From positions 1,364,001 to 1,428,000 of the forward strand of contig NZ_CP034692.1 in the NCBI RefSeq assembly GCF_004114375.1: DNA of 64,000 nucleotides. Direction: 5' to 3'. Origin of the DNA: Halorubrum sp. BOL3-1. Lineage in GTDB: Archaea; Halobacteriota; Halobacteria; Halobacteriales; Haloferacaceae. The notes beneath the pieces are model-generated. The model was not told the origin of the DNA. It did not search any database and saw nothing but the letters and a program-made list of their open reading frames with translations. The position numbers and the translations under genes were made by a program. Below are positions 43,410 through 52,305 of the stretch, piece after piece (the stretch's first letter is position 1; every line of letters starts with the position of its first letter).

Positions 43410-45073
43410 CAGCGGTCCACCTCCCCGAGGACGACGTCGAGGCTACCGAGCGCGGCGATGACGTCGGGGATGTACTCCCCGTTCGCCATCTCCGGCAGCG
43501 TCTGGAGGTTCGAGAAGCACGGCGACCGGATCTTGAACCGGGCGGGCTTGTCCGTCCCATCGGCGCGGATGTAGATGCCGAGCTCGCCCTTCGCACCCTC
43601 GACGGCGCGGTAGATCTCGGTGTCGTCGTCCGGGCGCAGCGTGCGCGGCACGTTCGCCTGAATGTTCCGCTCGTCTTCGGGCCAGTCTTCGAGCAGGTCG
43701 ACGCACTGCCCGATGATCTTCGCGGACTCCTCGACCTCGCGCATCCGGACGAGCAGGCGGCTGAAGTTGTCACAACCGTCCTCGGTGACGACGTCCCAGT
43801 CGAGCTCGTCGTAGTAGCCGTACGGGTCGTCGCGGCGCAGGTCGTAGTCGACCCCCGAGCCGCGGCCGACGGGTCCGGTCGCGCCGTAGTTCTTCGCGAC
43901 CTCCGGCGGGAGGACACCGGTGTCGATCGTCCGCATCTGGAAGATCTCGTTCGAGGTGATCAGGTTGTGGTACTCCTCGATCGACTCCGGCAGCTGGTCG
44001 AGGAAGTCGCGGGTGTCCGAAAAGAACGCCTCGCGGTCCTCCGGAAGGTCCCAGACGACGCCGCCGAGCCGGAAGTAATTGAACATCAGCCGCTGGCCCG
44101 TCAGGTCCTCCAAGAGGTTCTGGACGCGCTCGCGGTCGTTGATGGCGTACATGAACGTCGCCGTGAAATCCCCGTTGATGTCGAGCGCGAACGTCGCCAG
44201 CGCGAGCATGTGCGCGGCAATCCGACACATCTCCGCGCCCATCGTTCGGATGACCTGCGCGTACTCGGGGACCTCGATGTCCGCGAGGTCCTCGGCCGCG
44301 CGGGCGTACGCCCACTCGTTGAGCAGGCCCGCCGAAATGTAGTCCCAGCGGTCCGGGTACGGCATGATCTGGTGGCGGTACGTGCCCGACTGCGCCATCT
44401 GCTCCTCGCTGCGATGGAGGTAGCCGATGTCCGGCTCGACGTCGACGACCTGTTCGCCGTCGAGGACCGTCTTCAGGTGGAGGACGCCGTGTGTCGCCGG
44501 GTGGTGCGGCCCGATGTTGAGGAACATCGTGTCGGACTTCTCGTCTCTGTGATGGTCCTCCAGCGGGTTCGCGTGCTCCGGCAGCGTGGCGATCTGCGGC
44601 CGGTCCTTGTCGTAGTCCATCGACAGGGGGTGGCCCTGCCAGGTCTCGGGCAGCAGGATCCGACGGAGGTCGGGATGGCCCTCGTACTCGACGCCGATCA
44701 GGTCGTACGCCTCCCGCTCGTGCCAGTCGGCGGTGCGGAAGACGGGTTCGGCCGTCTCGGAGACGGGGTTATCCTTGTCCGCGGGGACGACGACGCTGAC
44801 TTCTTGGGTGGGATCGTCGTACTTCTTCAGGTGGTAGATCGATTCGTAGCGGTTCTCGTACTCCTGTGCGGAGACGACCGAGAGGTGGTCGTACCCCGCC
44901 TGCTGTTTCAGGGTCGAGAGCGTTTCCTGGACGGTGTCCGGGCGGATGACGAACCCGGGCGCGTTCAGATGGTCGTCGCGGGCGACGACGAGGTCACCGA
45001 GCAGCGCCTCCAGCTCGTCGGGCGTGCGCTCGACCGCCGCGTCGTCGGTGGTGTCCGGTCGTTCGAGGCTCAT
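43409..45073 (-). CDS. nuoCD: Respiratory complex I fused subunit CD
   Basis: A 554-residue fusion of NuoC (about 1-150, with the end block SETAEPVFRTADWHEREAYD and GHPDLRRILLPETWQGHPL) and the 49-kDa NuoD subunit (about 170-554). NuoD contributes the quinone site, seen in NIGPHHPATHGVLHLKT, DIGYLHRSEEQMAQ and the late region VLGEVDR. The CD fusion is common in haloarchaea. It overlaps nuoB as ATGA and nuoH by one base. Confidence 0.95.
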   Translation of the reverse strand: MSLERPDTTDDAAVERTPDELEALLGDLVVARDDHLNAPGFVIRPDTVQETLSTLKQQAGYDHLSVVSAQEYENRYESIYHLKKYDDPTQEVSVVVPADKDNPVSETAEPVFRTADWHEREAYDLIGVEYEGHPDLRRILLPETWQGHPLSMDYDKDRPQIATLPEHANPLEDHHRDEKSDTMFLNIGPHHPATHGVLHLKTVLDGEQVVDVEPDIGYLHRSEEQMAQSGTYRHQIMPYPDRWDYISAGLLNEWAYARAAEDLADIEVPEYAQVIRTMGAEMCRIAAHMLALATFALDINGDFTATFMYAINDRERVQNLLEDLTGQRLMFNYFRLGGVVWDLPEDREAFFSDTRDFLDQLPESIEEYHNLITSNEIFQMRTIDTGVLPPEVAKNYGATGPVGRGSGVDYDLRRDDPYGYYDELDWDVVTEDGCDNFSRLLVRMREVEESAKIIGQCVDLLEDWPEDERNIQANVPRTLRPDDDTEIYRAVEGAKGELGIYIRADGTDKPARFKIRSPCFSNLQTLPEMANGEYIPDVIAALGSLDVVLGEVDR

Positions 45074-45768
45074 GGCGAATCAGCGAAATTGTACCGCATG
45101 ACGAGTTCGTCCTCGCCGATCTGGTCGGTCAGCTTGTCGACGAGCTCGTCGCGTTCGAGGTCCGAGAACTCCTGTAGCTCGTACGGCTTGACGGTGACGG
45201 GCGCGGCCTCGCCGTTGGCGACGCGCTCCTGCAGCTTCACGACGCCGTAGACGAGCGCCTCGGGGCGAGGCGGGCAGCCGGGGACGTGGATGTCGATCGG
45301 GATGACCTCCTCGGCGCCCTTGATCACGTTGTACCCCTCCTGGAACGGGCCGCCGGAGATGGTACACGAACCCATGCCGACGACGAACTTCGGCTCGGGC
45401 ATCTGGTCGTAGACGCGCTTCATCCGCGGGGCGAACTTCGAGACGATCGTTCCGGGGACGATCATCACGTCGGCCTGTCGCGGCGAGGCGCGGGGGACGC
45501 CCGACCCGAAGCGGTCGAGGTCGTGTTTCACCGCGTAGGTGTGCATCATCTCGATGCTACAGCAGGCGATACCGAACTGCAACATGAACATCGAGGAGCC
45601 CCGACACCAGTTCAGGAACTTGTCGAACTTGGTGAGGATGAACGGCGAGGAGCCGAACGCCTCCCGGAGCCGGGAGTTGAAGCGGTCTCCCTGTCCGGTC
45701 ATCCGGGCGTCTCTGGTCTCGGTCACGACCTGCGATTCGTCGGTGATAAACGGTTGATCGCTGCTCAT
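45070..45768 (-). CDS. nuoB: Respiratory complex I subunit B
   Basis: A 232-residue PSST homologue holding the terminal N2 [4Fe-4S] cluster next to the quinone site. Cluster ligands lie in [14 protein letters not shown] (adjacent Cys pair near residue 69), [12 protein letters not shown] (near 134) and [14 protein letters not shown] (near 164). The start is ATG 45768, overlapping the nuoA stop by one base (TAATG); a longer open frame upstream is out of the operon logic and rejected. Confidence 0.95.
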   Translation of the reverse strand: MSSDQPFITDESQVVTETRDARMTGQGDRFNSRLREAFGSSPFILTKFDKFLNWCRGSSMFMLQFGIACCSIEMMHTYAVKHDLDRFGSGVPRASPRQADVMIVPGTIVSKFAPRMKRVYDQMPEPKFVVGMGSCTISGGPFQEGYNVIKGAEEVIPIDIHVPGCPPRPEALVYGVVKLQERVANGEAAPVTVKPYELQEFSDLERDELVDKLTDQIGEDELVMRYNFADSP

Positions 45769-46184
45769 TAGTTGAGTTCCTCCGTCGTTTTTCTGCTGGT
45801 CGCACGGGGGCTGCGGGCCCAGCTGATCGCCCCCGACCGCCACGCCCAGACGAGTCCGACCGCGAGGATTCCGACGAACGCCAACATCGGCCACAGCAGG
45901 TCAGTCATCGGAACGCCGGCCTGGACGGCCGGGCGGTAGATGACCGCCCACGGGAACAGCAACACGGTCTCGATGTCGAACACGACGAACAACAGCGCGA
46001 CCATGTAGTACTGGATGTTGAACCGGATCCGCGTCCCGCCCGTCGGGGTCTCGCCGGACTCGTAGGTGGTACTTTTACCGGTCTCAGGCACGCTCGGACG
46101 GAGCAACGCCGACACTGTCATCATCGCTATCGGGATGAGCAGGCCGACGACCGCCAAGGCGCCAATCGCTATCCAATCGCTCAT
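45768..46184 (-). CDS. nuoA: Respiratory complex I subunit A
   Basis: A 138-residue ND3 homologue with three helices: about 3-28 (IAIGALAVVGLLIPIAMM), 64-86 (YMVALLFVVFDIETVLLFPW, including the conserved FDIE) and 98-118. It is the first gene of the nuo operon. Upstream a TATA-like CGCTTATCAG lies about 40-50 bp before the ATG (minus strand, about 46224-46233), the likely operon promoter. Confidence 0.94.
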   Translation of the reverse strand: MSDWIAIGALAVVGLLIPIAMMTVSALLRPSVPETGKSTTYESGETPTGGTRIRFNIQYYMVALLFVVFDIETVLLFPWAVIYRPAVQAGVPMTDLLWPMLAFVGILAVGLVWAWRSGAISWARSPRATSRKTTEELN

Positions 46185-46338
46185 ATAGGTCTCCGTAACA
46201 CGCTAGGATTTGGACCGCCCCCTGATAAGCGTTGAGTCTTGTGCGTCCACGGGTGTGCGGGCCGGTACCGGCGGTTCACGGGCAGAACCGGAGGTACAGC
46301 GGCGGACTCGCACGGGGGCCGGAGGCGAAGGCGTTCCG

Positions 46339-46947
46339 TTACCGGTCGCGGAACTCGTCGACGCCCAGGTCGTGGAGGTCGGCCGAGACGTCCGCAACGC
46401 CCGCCTTCTGGTTCTCGTGGAGGTCGACCAGCCGTTCCGCGACGGTCTCGTGTTCGCGGCCGAGCACCTGTGCGGCGGAGAGAGCGGCGTTGTACGACTT
46501 CCCGGCGTCCACCGCGACGATCGGTGCGCCGGTCGGCATCCCGATCACGGAGTCGACGGACTTCTCCTGAACGGGCACCCCGATCACGGGGACGGGATAC
46601 GCGATCGAGGCGGTCATGTTCGGCAGGTCGGCCGACTTCCCGCCCGCGCCCGCGATGATGACGTTGAGACCGCGGTCGGTTGCCGTCTCGCCGTACGCGT
46701 ACATCAGCTCCGGCGTCCGGTGCGCGGAGACGACGTAGCTTTCGTAGGTGAACCGCGCGTCCGGCGCGTCGTCGAAGTCGGTCTGCTCCGCGAAGGCGAG
46801 GTCGTCAAGCGCGTCGTACGCGTCCTCCATGACGGGGAGGTCCGAGTCCGACCCCATGATGATCCCAACGTCGGGGGTCATCTCCGGGTCGGCGTCCGAT
46901 TCCGCCTCCGATTCGAGTCGGTCGATGAGGTCGTCGACGGTGGTCAC
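46339..46947 (-). CDS. purE: N5-carboxyaminoimidazole ribonucleotide mutase
   Basis: A 202-residue PurE that converts N5-CAIR to CAIR in purine synthesis, working after PurK. Core motifs are VGIIMGSDSDLPVM (near 27-40), YVVSAHRTPELMYAY (near 70-84) and IAGAGGKSADLPNMTAS. The start is GTG 46947 (TTVDDLIDRLESEAE), giving a short acidic extension before the conserved part; the larger open frame upstream is shadow sequence. It lies downstream of purK, separated by a NUDIX gene, in the same direction. Confidence 0.93.
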   Translation of the reverse strand: MTTVDDLIDRLESEAESDADPEMTPDVGIIMGSDSDLPVMEDAYDALDDLAFAEQTDFDDAPDARFTYESYVVSAHRTPELMYAYGETATDRGLNVIIAGAGGKSADLPNMTASIAYPVPVIGVPVQEKSVDSVIGMPTGAPIVAVDAGKSYNAALSAAQVLGREHETVAERLVDLHENQKAGVADVSADLHDLGVDEFRDR

Positions 46948-47011
46948 AGACGCCGTTTTGACGGAGAGCCATATGGAACCCCCGGATACGGCGAGGACCG
47001 CGACCGGCAGG

Positions 47012-47494
47012 TTACAGGTACGGTCGAAGGAGGTCGCCGTCGTGGAGGTCGTTCGGTACCGCGTCGAACCACCGGGCCGCCCGGATCTCGTCCGCGGCGG
47101 CGCCGAGTGTGTCGGCGTTGGGGATTGTCCCGTCGGCGCTTCCCGTGAAAACGACGTAGTCGGCCTCGAACGCGACCGCGTCGCTCGCGGCGTCGACGTA
47201 GGTCTGTTCGACGACGACCAGTGAGCCGCCGATCGTCGCGTCCAGTCCCGTCTCCTCGCTGACTTCGCGCTCCGCGGCCGCCGAGAGCGACTCGCCGGGT
47301 TCGACCGCGCCGCCCGGCGGGAGCCAGCCGTCGGACCACGCGTTCCGGACGAGCGCGATCCGACCGTCCGAGTCGCGGACGCGGGCGGCCGCCGCGGTCG
47401 CGGTCCCCTCCTCGGCCCACCGGCGGAGCGCATCGATCCGGTCGGTCGGGAGACGGAGGGTCTGTCGCTCGCGCGGAACGTCGGCGTCGACCAT
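47012..47494 (-). CDS. NUDIX hydrolase
   Basis: A 160-residue NUDIX pyrophosphohydrolase. The complete Nudix box GGAVEPGESLSAAAEREVSE followed by ETGLD (about residues 62-86) fits GX5EX7REUXEEXGU. The N-terminal helix RLPTDRIDALRRWAEEG is a haloarchaeal type addition. The substrate, some nucleoside diphosphate derivative, is not determined. It lies only 5 bp after purK and 64 bp before purE, so it is co-transcribed with the purine genes, suggesting nucleotide clean-up. Confidence 0.88.
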   Translation of the reverse strand: MVDADVPRERQTLRLPTDRIDALRRWAEEGTATAAAARVRDSDGRIALVRNAWSDGWLPPGGAVEPGESLSAAAEREVSEETGLDATIGGSLVVVEQTYVDAASDAVAFEADYVVFTGSADGTIPNADTLGAAADEIRAARWFDAVPNDLHDGDLLRPYL

Positions 47495-47499
47495 CCGAA

Positions 47500-48681
47500 T
47501 CAGTCGGTCCGGAACGTCAGCCCGTCGCGCAGTTCGCGCGCCCGGTCAAGCAGCGCGTCGCGCTCGTCGAGCGAGACGCCATCCGGGTCGAAGTCGCCGT
47601 CCGTCACCGTGAGGTGGCCCATCTTCCGGAGCGGGTAGACGTCGTCTTTGCCGTACCAGTGGAGGGCGGCGTCGGGCGCGTCGAGGACGGACTCGACGCC
47701 TCGGAGCGTGGCCGGCCGCGTCTCGTGAACGTCTCCGAGAACGTTGGCGGTCACCGCGGGCGCGACGAGGTCCGTGGGGCCGAGCGGCCGGCCGAGGACC
47801 GCGCGGACGTGGTTCTCGAACTGCGAGGTGCGCGCGCCCTCGATCGTCCAGTGGCCGGAGTTGTGCGGGCGCGGCGCGATCTCGTTGACCGAGACGTCCC
47901 CCTCGCGGGTCTCGAACAGCTCGATCCCGTAGACGCCGCGGCCGTCGAGCACGTCGAGCACGTCGCGGGCGACCGACTCGGCCTCCGCGACGACCGCGTC
48001 GTCGGCGCGGGCGGGCGACACGCTCTCGCGGAGGATCTCCTCGCGGTGGACCGTCTCCGTGACCGGATAGGTCCGGGTCTCGCCGTCGGCGCCCTTCAGC
48101 CCCATCACGGCGATCTCGCGCTCGAAGTCGAGGAACTCCTCGGCCATCGCGTTCCCGCCGACCTCGGCGAGCGCGTCGGCCGCGTCCGCGGGATCGTCGA
48201 CCGGGACGTTCCCGCGGCCGTCGTAGCCGCCCTCGCGGGCCTTCAGCATGACGCCGTCGAACTCCTCGACGACGCGTTCGAGCCCCTCGGCGGTCGCGAC
48301 CGCGACGAACTCGGGGACGGGGATCCCGGCGTCCGCGAGCGCCTCCTTCTGGACGAGCTTGTCCTGGATCGTTTCGAGGGTGGCCGGGTCGGGGTGGACC
48401 GGCACGCCGTGCTCCTCGCTCGCGGCCGCGAGGACCGTCGGGTCCGCGAGTTCGATCTCGAACGTGAGGGCGTCGACGCGGCTCGCGAGCTCATGGATCG
48501 CGTCCGCGTCATCGAAGTCACCGACGATCTGGTCGCTCGCGACGGGCGCCGCCGGACAGTCGGGCGTCGGGTCCAACACGACGAGGTCGACGCCCAGCGG
48601 CGCGGCGGCCTCGGCCATCATTCGGCCCAGCTGTCCCCCGCCGACGACGCCGAGCGTCGGTCCAGGCAGAGTGGTCGACAT
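47500..48681 (-). CDS. purK: N5-carboxyaminoimidazole ribonucleotide synthase
   Basis: A 393-residue ATP-grasp enzyme that carboxylates AIR with bicarbonate. It begins TLGVVGGGQLGRMMAEAAA (about 9-27). HPDPATLETIQDKLVQKEAL and MLKAREGGYDGRGNV form the ATP-grasp nucleotide site. NEIAPRPHNSGHWTIEGA (near 262-279) is the conserved late block. The start is ATG 48681. A TATA-like ACTTATTC sits about 30 bp upstream. It heads the purK-NUDIX-purE unit. Confidence 0.93.
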   Translation of the reverse strand: MSTTLPGPTLGVVGGGQLGRMMAEAAAPLGVDLVVLDPTPDCPAAPVASDQIVGDFDDADAIHELASRVDALTFEIELADPTVLAAASEEHGVPVHPDPATLETIQDKLVQKEALADAGIPVPEFVAVATAEGLERVVEEFDGVMLKAREGGYDGRGNVPVDDPADAADALAEVGGNAMAEEFLDFEREIAVMGLKGADGETRTYPVTETVHREEILRESVSPARADDAVVAEAESVARDVLDVLDGRGVYGIELFETREGDVSVNEIAPRPHNSGHWTIEGARTSQFENHVRAVLGRPLGPTDLVAPAVTANVLGDVHETRPATLRGVESVLDAPDAALHWYGKDDVYPLRKMGHLTVTDGDFDPDGVSLDERDALLDRARELRDGLTFRTD

Positions 48682-48805
48682 ACACGAGCCGGTACTGGAC
48701 AGAAGTGAATAAGTATTACCAAAAATAGCAGCGGATAGGCATAAATGCGGATCGATCAGCCTCGATGAGGACGGGTCGGCGCTGGGGCCGAACACGGGGC
48801 CCGGA

Positions 48806-50353
48806 CTACTCCCGGCGTAACAGCAGGAACCCGCCGGCCACGACGAGCAGTAGGCTCACGAGGCCGACGACCTGCGTGAGACCGACGCCGAACCCTTCGA
48901 GCGGCGACCCGCCCTCGTCGGAGGCGTCGACATCGTTCGCGTCGTTAGCCGCTGCGTCGGAGCTGTCGCTCGACTCCGCGTCGGACGACGTCGACTCGAC
49001 GACCGACACGGTTCCCGCCTCGGTCGAGCCGACGGCGACCTCGTACTCGCCGGTCTCGGGGAACTCCGGCGTGAACGTGACGCGTCGGGTCGCGTCGGCG
49101 GGGACCGTGATCGTCCGGTCGTCCACGAGTTCGCCGTTGATCCGGAGGTCGACGTTCGTCGTCCCCTCGGCGTCGCCCGCGTTCCGCAGTTCGACGACCA
49201 CCTCCGTCGCGCGCTCCGGGGCCACCTCTTCGGTTCCGAGCGCGGCGTCCGCGACCGTCACGTCCGACTGCGGACCGCCGACGGCGAAGTACGAGAAGCC
49301 GGGCGTCTCGGCGACGTAGGTGCCGTTCCCCTCGTAGGCCGTCGGCAGCTCGTGCCACCGGTTGTTGTGGTAGCGGTACAGCGCGACGTCATCGGGCGAT
49401 TCGGTGTCGGAGAACGCCGACATCTCCGTCTCGAAGCGGATCTCCGCGCTGTCGACCTCGCCGGAGTCGAACGTTTCCGACGCGATCTCGAACGCCGAGA
49501 CGGTCTCCGCGTCCTCGTGGTCGCGCACGTCGTCGGGCATCCCGGCGGGCTCCATCGGCGTCACGTCGAGGTCGAACGAGGTGATATCTGACGACGCAGC
49601 GACGGACAGCGCCGAGAGCGTCGCGTTCGACGACGCCGTCTCGTCCGGTAGTTCCGCCTCCACGACTTCGCCGGCGTCGACGGTCCCCGCGGTGAGCGTC
49701 GCGGTGTCGTTCGCCGTCTCGACCGACGCCGTCGTCGTCTCGACGGTGTCGCCGGTCGGCGAGGGTGCGACCGCACCGCCGCCGCCAGTGTTAGTGGTAC
49801 CGCCGTCACCGCCGTCGCCTCCGTCGCCGCCGTCGCTTCCGTCACCGCCGTCGCCGCCGTCGCTTCCGTCACCGCCGTCGCCTCCGTCACCGCCGTCGCC
49901 GCCGTCACCACCGTCGCCGCCGTCGCCGCCGTCACCACCGTCGCCGCCGTCGCCTCCGTCACCGACAGTGAGGTCGACACGGCGGACCTCGCCCGGCTCC
50001 CACTCGACCGCTTCGTCGGTCCCGGCAACCTCGCCGTTGACGCGGAACTCGACGGTTGCTCCCGCGTCGTCGTTCGTTCCTTCGACGACGAGTTTCTGGT
50101 CGAACGCGGACGATCCGCCGTACGCGCCGGTTTGGGTCGTGGTGAGGCTCCCGCGGCGCTCGCCGTCGACGTGCGCGGTGACCTCGACGCCCTCCGGGGC
50201 CGGCTCCCCGTCGATGGTGATGTCACCGAAGTAGGCCGCGGGCGTCGGCGGCGGCCCGTCCTGCGCGACGGCCACCGGCGCGCCGGCGACCGCGGAGACG
50301 ACCAGTAGCGAGGCGATGACGACCGTGATCGGGGTTGAGCGTGTGCGTGACAT
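48806..50353 (-). CDS. Secreted PGF-pre-PGF domain surface protein with Gly/Asp repeat linker
   Basis: A 515-residue exported protein. The signal peptide is RSTPITVVIASLLVVSAVAG (about 4-23), cut before the GPPPTP region. A beta-rich domain (about 40-125) follows. A (GGDGGDG/S)n low-complexity linker covers about 130-185. The PGF-pre-PGF-like domain has YRYHNNRWHELPTAYEGNG and ETPGFSYFAVGG (about 325-362), then a CARDB-like beta domain. The C-terminal helix VVGLVSLLLVVAGGFLLL with RRE anchors it. Before this helix stands LEGFGVGL rather than a clear PGF motif, so archaeosortase processing is uncertain. The start is ATG 50353. It probably acts at the cell surface. Confidence 0.8.
   Translation of the reverse strand: MSRTRSTPITVVIASLLVVSAVAGAPVAVAQDGPPPTPAAYFGDITIDGEPAPEGVEVTAHVDGERRGSLTTTQTGAYGGSSAFDQKLVVEGTNDDAGATVEFRVNGEVAGTDEAVEWEPGEVRRVDLTVGDGGDGGDGGDGGDGGDGGDGGDGGDGGDGGDGSDGGDGGDGSDGGDGGDGGDGGTTNTGGGGAVAPSPTGDTVETTTASVETANDTATLTAGTVDAGEVVEAELPDETASSNATLSALSVAASSDITSFDLDVTPMEPAGMPDDVRDHEDAETVSAFEIASETFDSGEVDSAEIRFETEMSAFSDTESPDDVALYRYHNNRWHELPTAYEGNGTYVAETPGFSYFAVGGPQSDVTVADAALGTEEVAPERATEVVVELRNAGDAEGTTNVDLRINGELVDDRTITVPADATRRVTFTPEFPETGEYEVAVGSTEAGTVSVVESTSSDAESSDSSDAAANDANDVDASDEGGSPLEGFGVGLTQVVGLVSLLLVVAGGFLLLRRE
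49805..49973. repeat. Trinucleotide-based CCGTCGCCG-type repeat inside the surface protein gene
   Basis: A stretch of about 170 bp consists of repeated CCGTCGCCGCCGTCACC-like units, encoding Gly-Gly-Asp and Gly-Ser-Asp repeats on the minus strand. Variation between units is only at third codon positions and the Gly/Ser codon. Such a tract can change length by slippage, keeping frame in steps of nine bases. It encodes a flexible hydrophilic linker between folded domains. Confidence 0.85.
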
Positions 50354-50698
50354 GAGGGGACGTCCCACACCGGCTCGAACGGAACGCCCGAAAGGGATCG
50401 ACCCGAAGGGACGCCCGGACGTCGCGGAGGAGGGACGCCTGACAGCAGGTCACCGGTGTAAGTAGTTATTAACCGATTGCTACGATGGATTACCGAACCG
50501 GGACGCGGGGTAACGAGTCGTTTCGGCGGCCGACGACGCGCCGACGTCCTCGGGATCCGGGACGCCGACGACGCGGAGCGGTGAGGCGAGTGAACCGCGC
50601 GGCGAGATCGGTCGGGGCACGGCGCGAGCGCGAACAATCCCTCGTGTTCGTATGGACATCGGCTAATACATTAGGCGGCGGTAGCCCTGAGAACAGTC
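50354..50698 (+). other. Divergent intergenic region
   Basis: About 345 bp between the surface protein and the DUF7344-type gene, which are divergent. The AT-rich GTAAGTAGTTATTAACCG at about 50459-50476 lies roughly 110 bp from the surface protein start on its upstream side and may hold its promoter. GCTAATACATTAGGCG at about 50662-50677 is 25-35 bp before the downstream gene. No repeats or RNA genes are apparent. Confidence 0.4.
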
Positions 50699-51475
50699 AT
50701 GTTACCAATAGACATGATCGGCAGCGGCGACCGGGGACCCCGCTGTCGCGTCGACGGCGACGGCGGCGGCGACGGCGTCGGCGACAGCGACGGCATCGGC
50801 AGCGGCGGACGTGGCGGTGACCGCAACGACGGGCCCGACGACGGTCGCAGCGGTGAGCCTGACGGAGACGACACGGACGGACGCGACGCCCGCACACGGG
50901 ACGGGGCGTTCGGTCTGGGAGAGTCGGAGCGGGTCGTCGAGCGGGGCGACCTCCTCGAAATTCTCGGCAATCGGCGGCGGCGACTGCTGTGGGCGCTGCT
51001 CCACCGCCGCGACGGTCCAATCGATCTCGCTGACGCGTCCCGAGAGGTCGCAGCCCGGGAACGCGGGATCGACCCGGCGGCCGTCACGAGCGAGGAGCGC
51101 AAGAGCGTGTACGCGTCGCTCTACCAGCACCACTGTCCCGTGATGAACGAGGCGGGCGCGATCGAGTTCGACCGCGACGAGTCGACCGTCGAGGGGGTCT
51201 CCGCCGCCGAACGACAGCGCCTCCTCGACCTCGCGATCGATTCGAGACCGGTCGGCCGGGCGGTCGCCGGCGCGCTCGCGGCCGTCACGGGCGTCGCCGG
51301 CGTCGGATGGGCGCTCGGCGCGCCGGTGCTCGGCTCGCTTACCCCGACCGAGTTCGGCGTCGCCGTCGGGGTGAGCGTCGGGGTCTCGATCGTCGCCTAC
51401 GCGGCGGTCGTCTCGCGTCGGTACCCGGTCCGCCTCAGTGACCTCCTGAGCGCCGCGGACGGACCGGACCGGTGA
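50699..51475 (+). CDS. DUF7344-like winged-helix protein with two membrane helices
   Basis: A 258-residue protein. The first ~75 residues are low-complexity Gly/Asp/Arg. A winged-helix-like domain of the type haloarchaeal DUF7344 follows: LLEILGNRRRRLLWALLHRR (about 82-101), SVYASLYQHHCPVMNEAGAI (about 137-156) and the wing EFDRDESTVEG. Two helices near the C-terminus (VAGALAAVTGVAGVGWALGA and FGVAVGVSVGVSIVAYAAVV) anchor it in the membrane. Such proteins are probably membrane-tethered regulators, but targets are unknown. A start at ATG 50714 is also possible. Confidence 0.65.
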   Translation: MLPIDMIGSGDRGPRCRVDGDGGGDGVGDSDGIGSGGRGGDRNDGPDDGRSGEPDGDDTDGRDARTRDGAFGLGESERVVERGDLLEILGNRRRRLLWALLHRRDGPIDLADASREVAARERGIDPAAVTSEERKSVYASLYQHHCPVMNEAGAIEFDRDESTVEGVSAAERQRLLDLAIDSRPVGRAVAGALAAVTGVAGVGWALGAPVLGSLTPTEFGVAVGVSVGVSIVAYAAVVSRRYPVRLSDLLSAADGPDR

Positions 51476-51476
51476 C

Positions 51477-52211
51477 TCAGACGGAGACCCGCCGGAGGTC
51501 GCTTTCGAGTTCGTCGACGAACTCGTTGTACGCCTCCACGAACCCGCGGAACCGGTCCGCGTACTCTCGGACGTCGGCCGCGGAGGGGGACTCGTACTGC
51601 GACAGGAGGTAGAGACCTCCCGAGCCGCCGATACGGAGGTACGAGACCGCACCCTCGTCGTACTTCAGCTCCCAGCGGTCGCCCTCGACGCGGGCCGTGA
51701 ACGTGCCGTAGTCGTCGGCCTCGTACCGGTGGACCTCGCCGGCGATGACCGCGCAGGTGTCGCGGACCTCGTCGAGGACGCGGTCGCGCTCGGCCACCAC
51801 GCCGTCGGTGGTCGCCGGCTCGGGGAACTCGGCGCTCACGCCGTCGAGGACGCCAGACAGGGACGCGACGTGGTCGTTCCACGCCGCCACGAACGCGGCG
51901 TAGTCGTCGAGGGCGGTCGCCAGCGCCGCCGGCTCCGGCGGCTGCTTCGTCGAGATCACGTACGTGTCCGAGCCGGAGTCCGGCGAGAACAGGAGGAACT
52001 CCAGCTCGCCCGCCTCGTGTTTCACCGTCCACTCGCCGTTGGGCGTCGAGAGGGTTTCGCGGCCGTAGTCGCCCCCCTGGAGCGTGGCGAGCTGGTAGGC
52101 GATCCGCCCCGCGTGGTCGCGCACGGCGGCGACGATTTCGCCGCGGCGCTCCGCCACCGCCGCGGCGTCGCGGACGTCGACGTCGATCCCGATGTCTACC
52201 TGCGTCGTCAC
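51477..52211 (-). CDS. Haloarchaeal protein with internally duplicated domain, function unknown
   Basis: A 244-residue acidic soluble protein made of two copies of one domain. The first copy (about 37-118) has GGDYGRETLSTPNGEWTVKH, LEFLLFSPDSGSDTYVIS and ALDDYAAFVAAWNDHVASL. The second (about 160-240) has ADDYGTFTARVEGDRWELKY, VSYLRIGGSGGLYLLSQY and YADRFRGFVEAYNEFVDEL. The shared pattern is DYG-x-W-x-K, aromatic strands, then a helix with F-V-x-A-Y/W-N. No catalytic residues are evident. It converges with the DUF7344-type gene, whose stop lies 1 bp away. Confidence 0.7.
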   Translation of the reverse strand: MTTQVDIGIDVDVRDAAAVAERRGEIVAAVRDHAGRIAYQLATLQGGDYGRETLSTPNGEWTVKHEAGELEFLLFSPDSGSDTYVISTKQPPEPAALATALDDYAAFVAAWNDHVASLSGVLDGVSAEFPEPATTDGVVAERDRVLDEVRDTCAVIAGEVHRYEADDYGTFTARVEGDRWELKYDEGAVSYLRIGGSGGLYLLSQYESPSAADVREYADRFRGFVEAYNEFVDELESDLRRVSV

Positions 52212-52305
52212 GGTCTCACTGGGCGCGCCACGGGGTTAATCAGTTCGGGTCGAGCGCGGGCGACGGACTCGCGAGCCCGGTCGAGCGATCGTCTCGCGGA
52301 CCTGG

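Noticed and set aside
45769-45894. Longer nuoB start
   Set aside because: The extension overlaps nuoA coding sequence and lacks similarity to NuoB N-termini; the ATG at 45768 overlaps the nuoA stop by one base.
46948-47433. Longer purE start
   Set aside because: The extension lies antiparallel in frame to the NUDIX gene region and is Arg/Ser-rich; PurE proteins start near GTG 46947.
49805-49973. CRISPR or regulatory repeat
   Set aside because: It is a coding Gly/Asp repeat within the surface protein, in frame with the rest of the gene.
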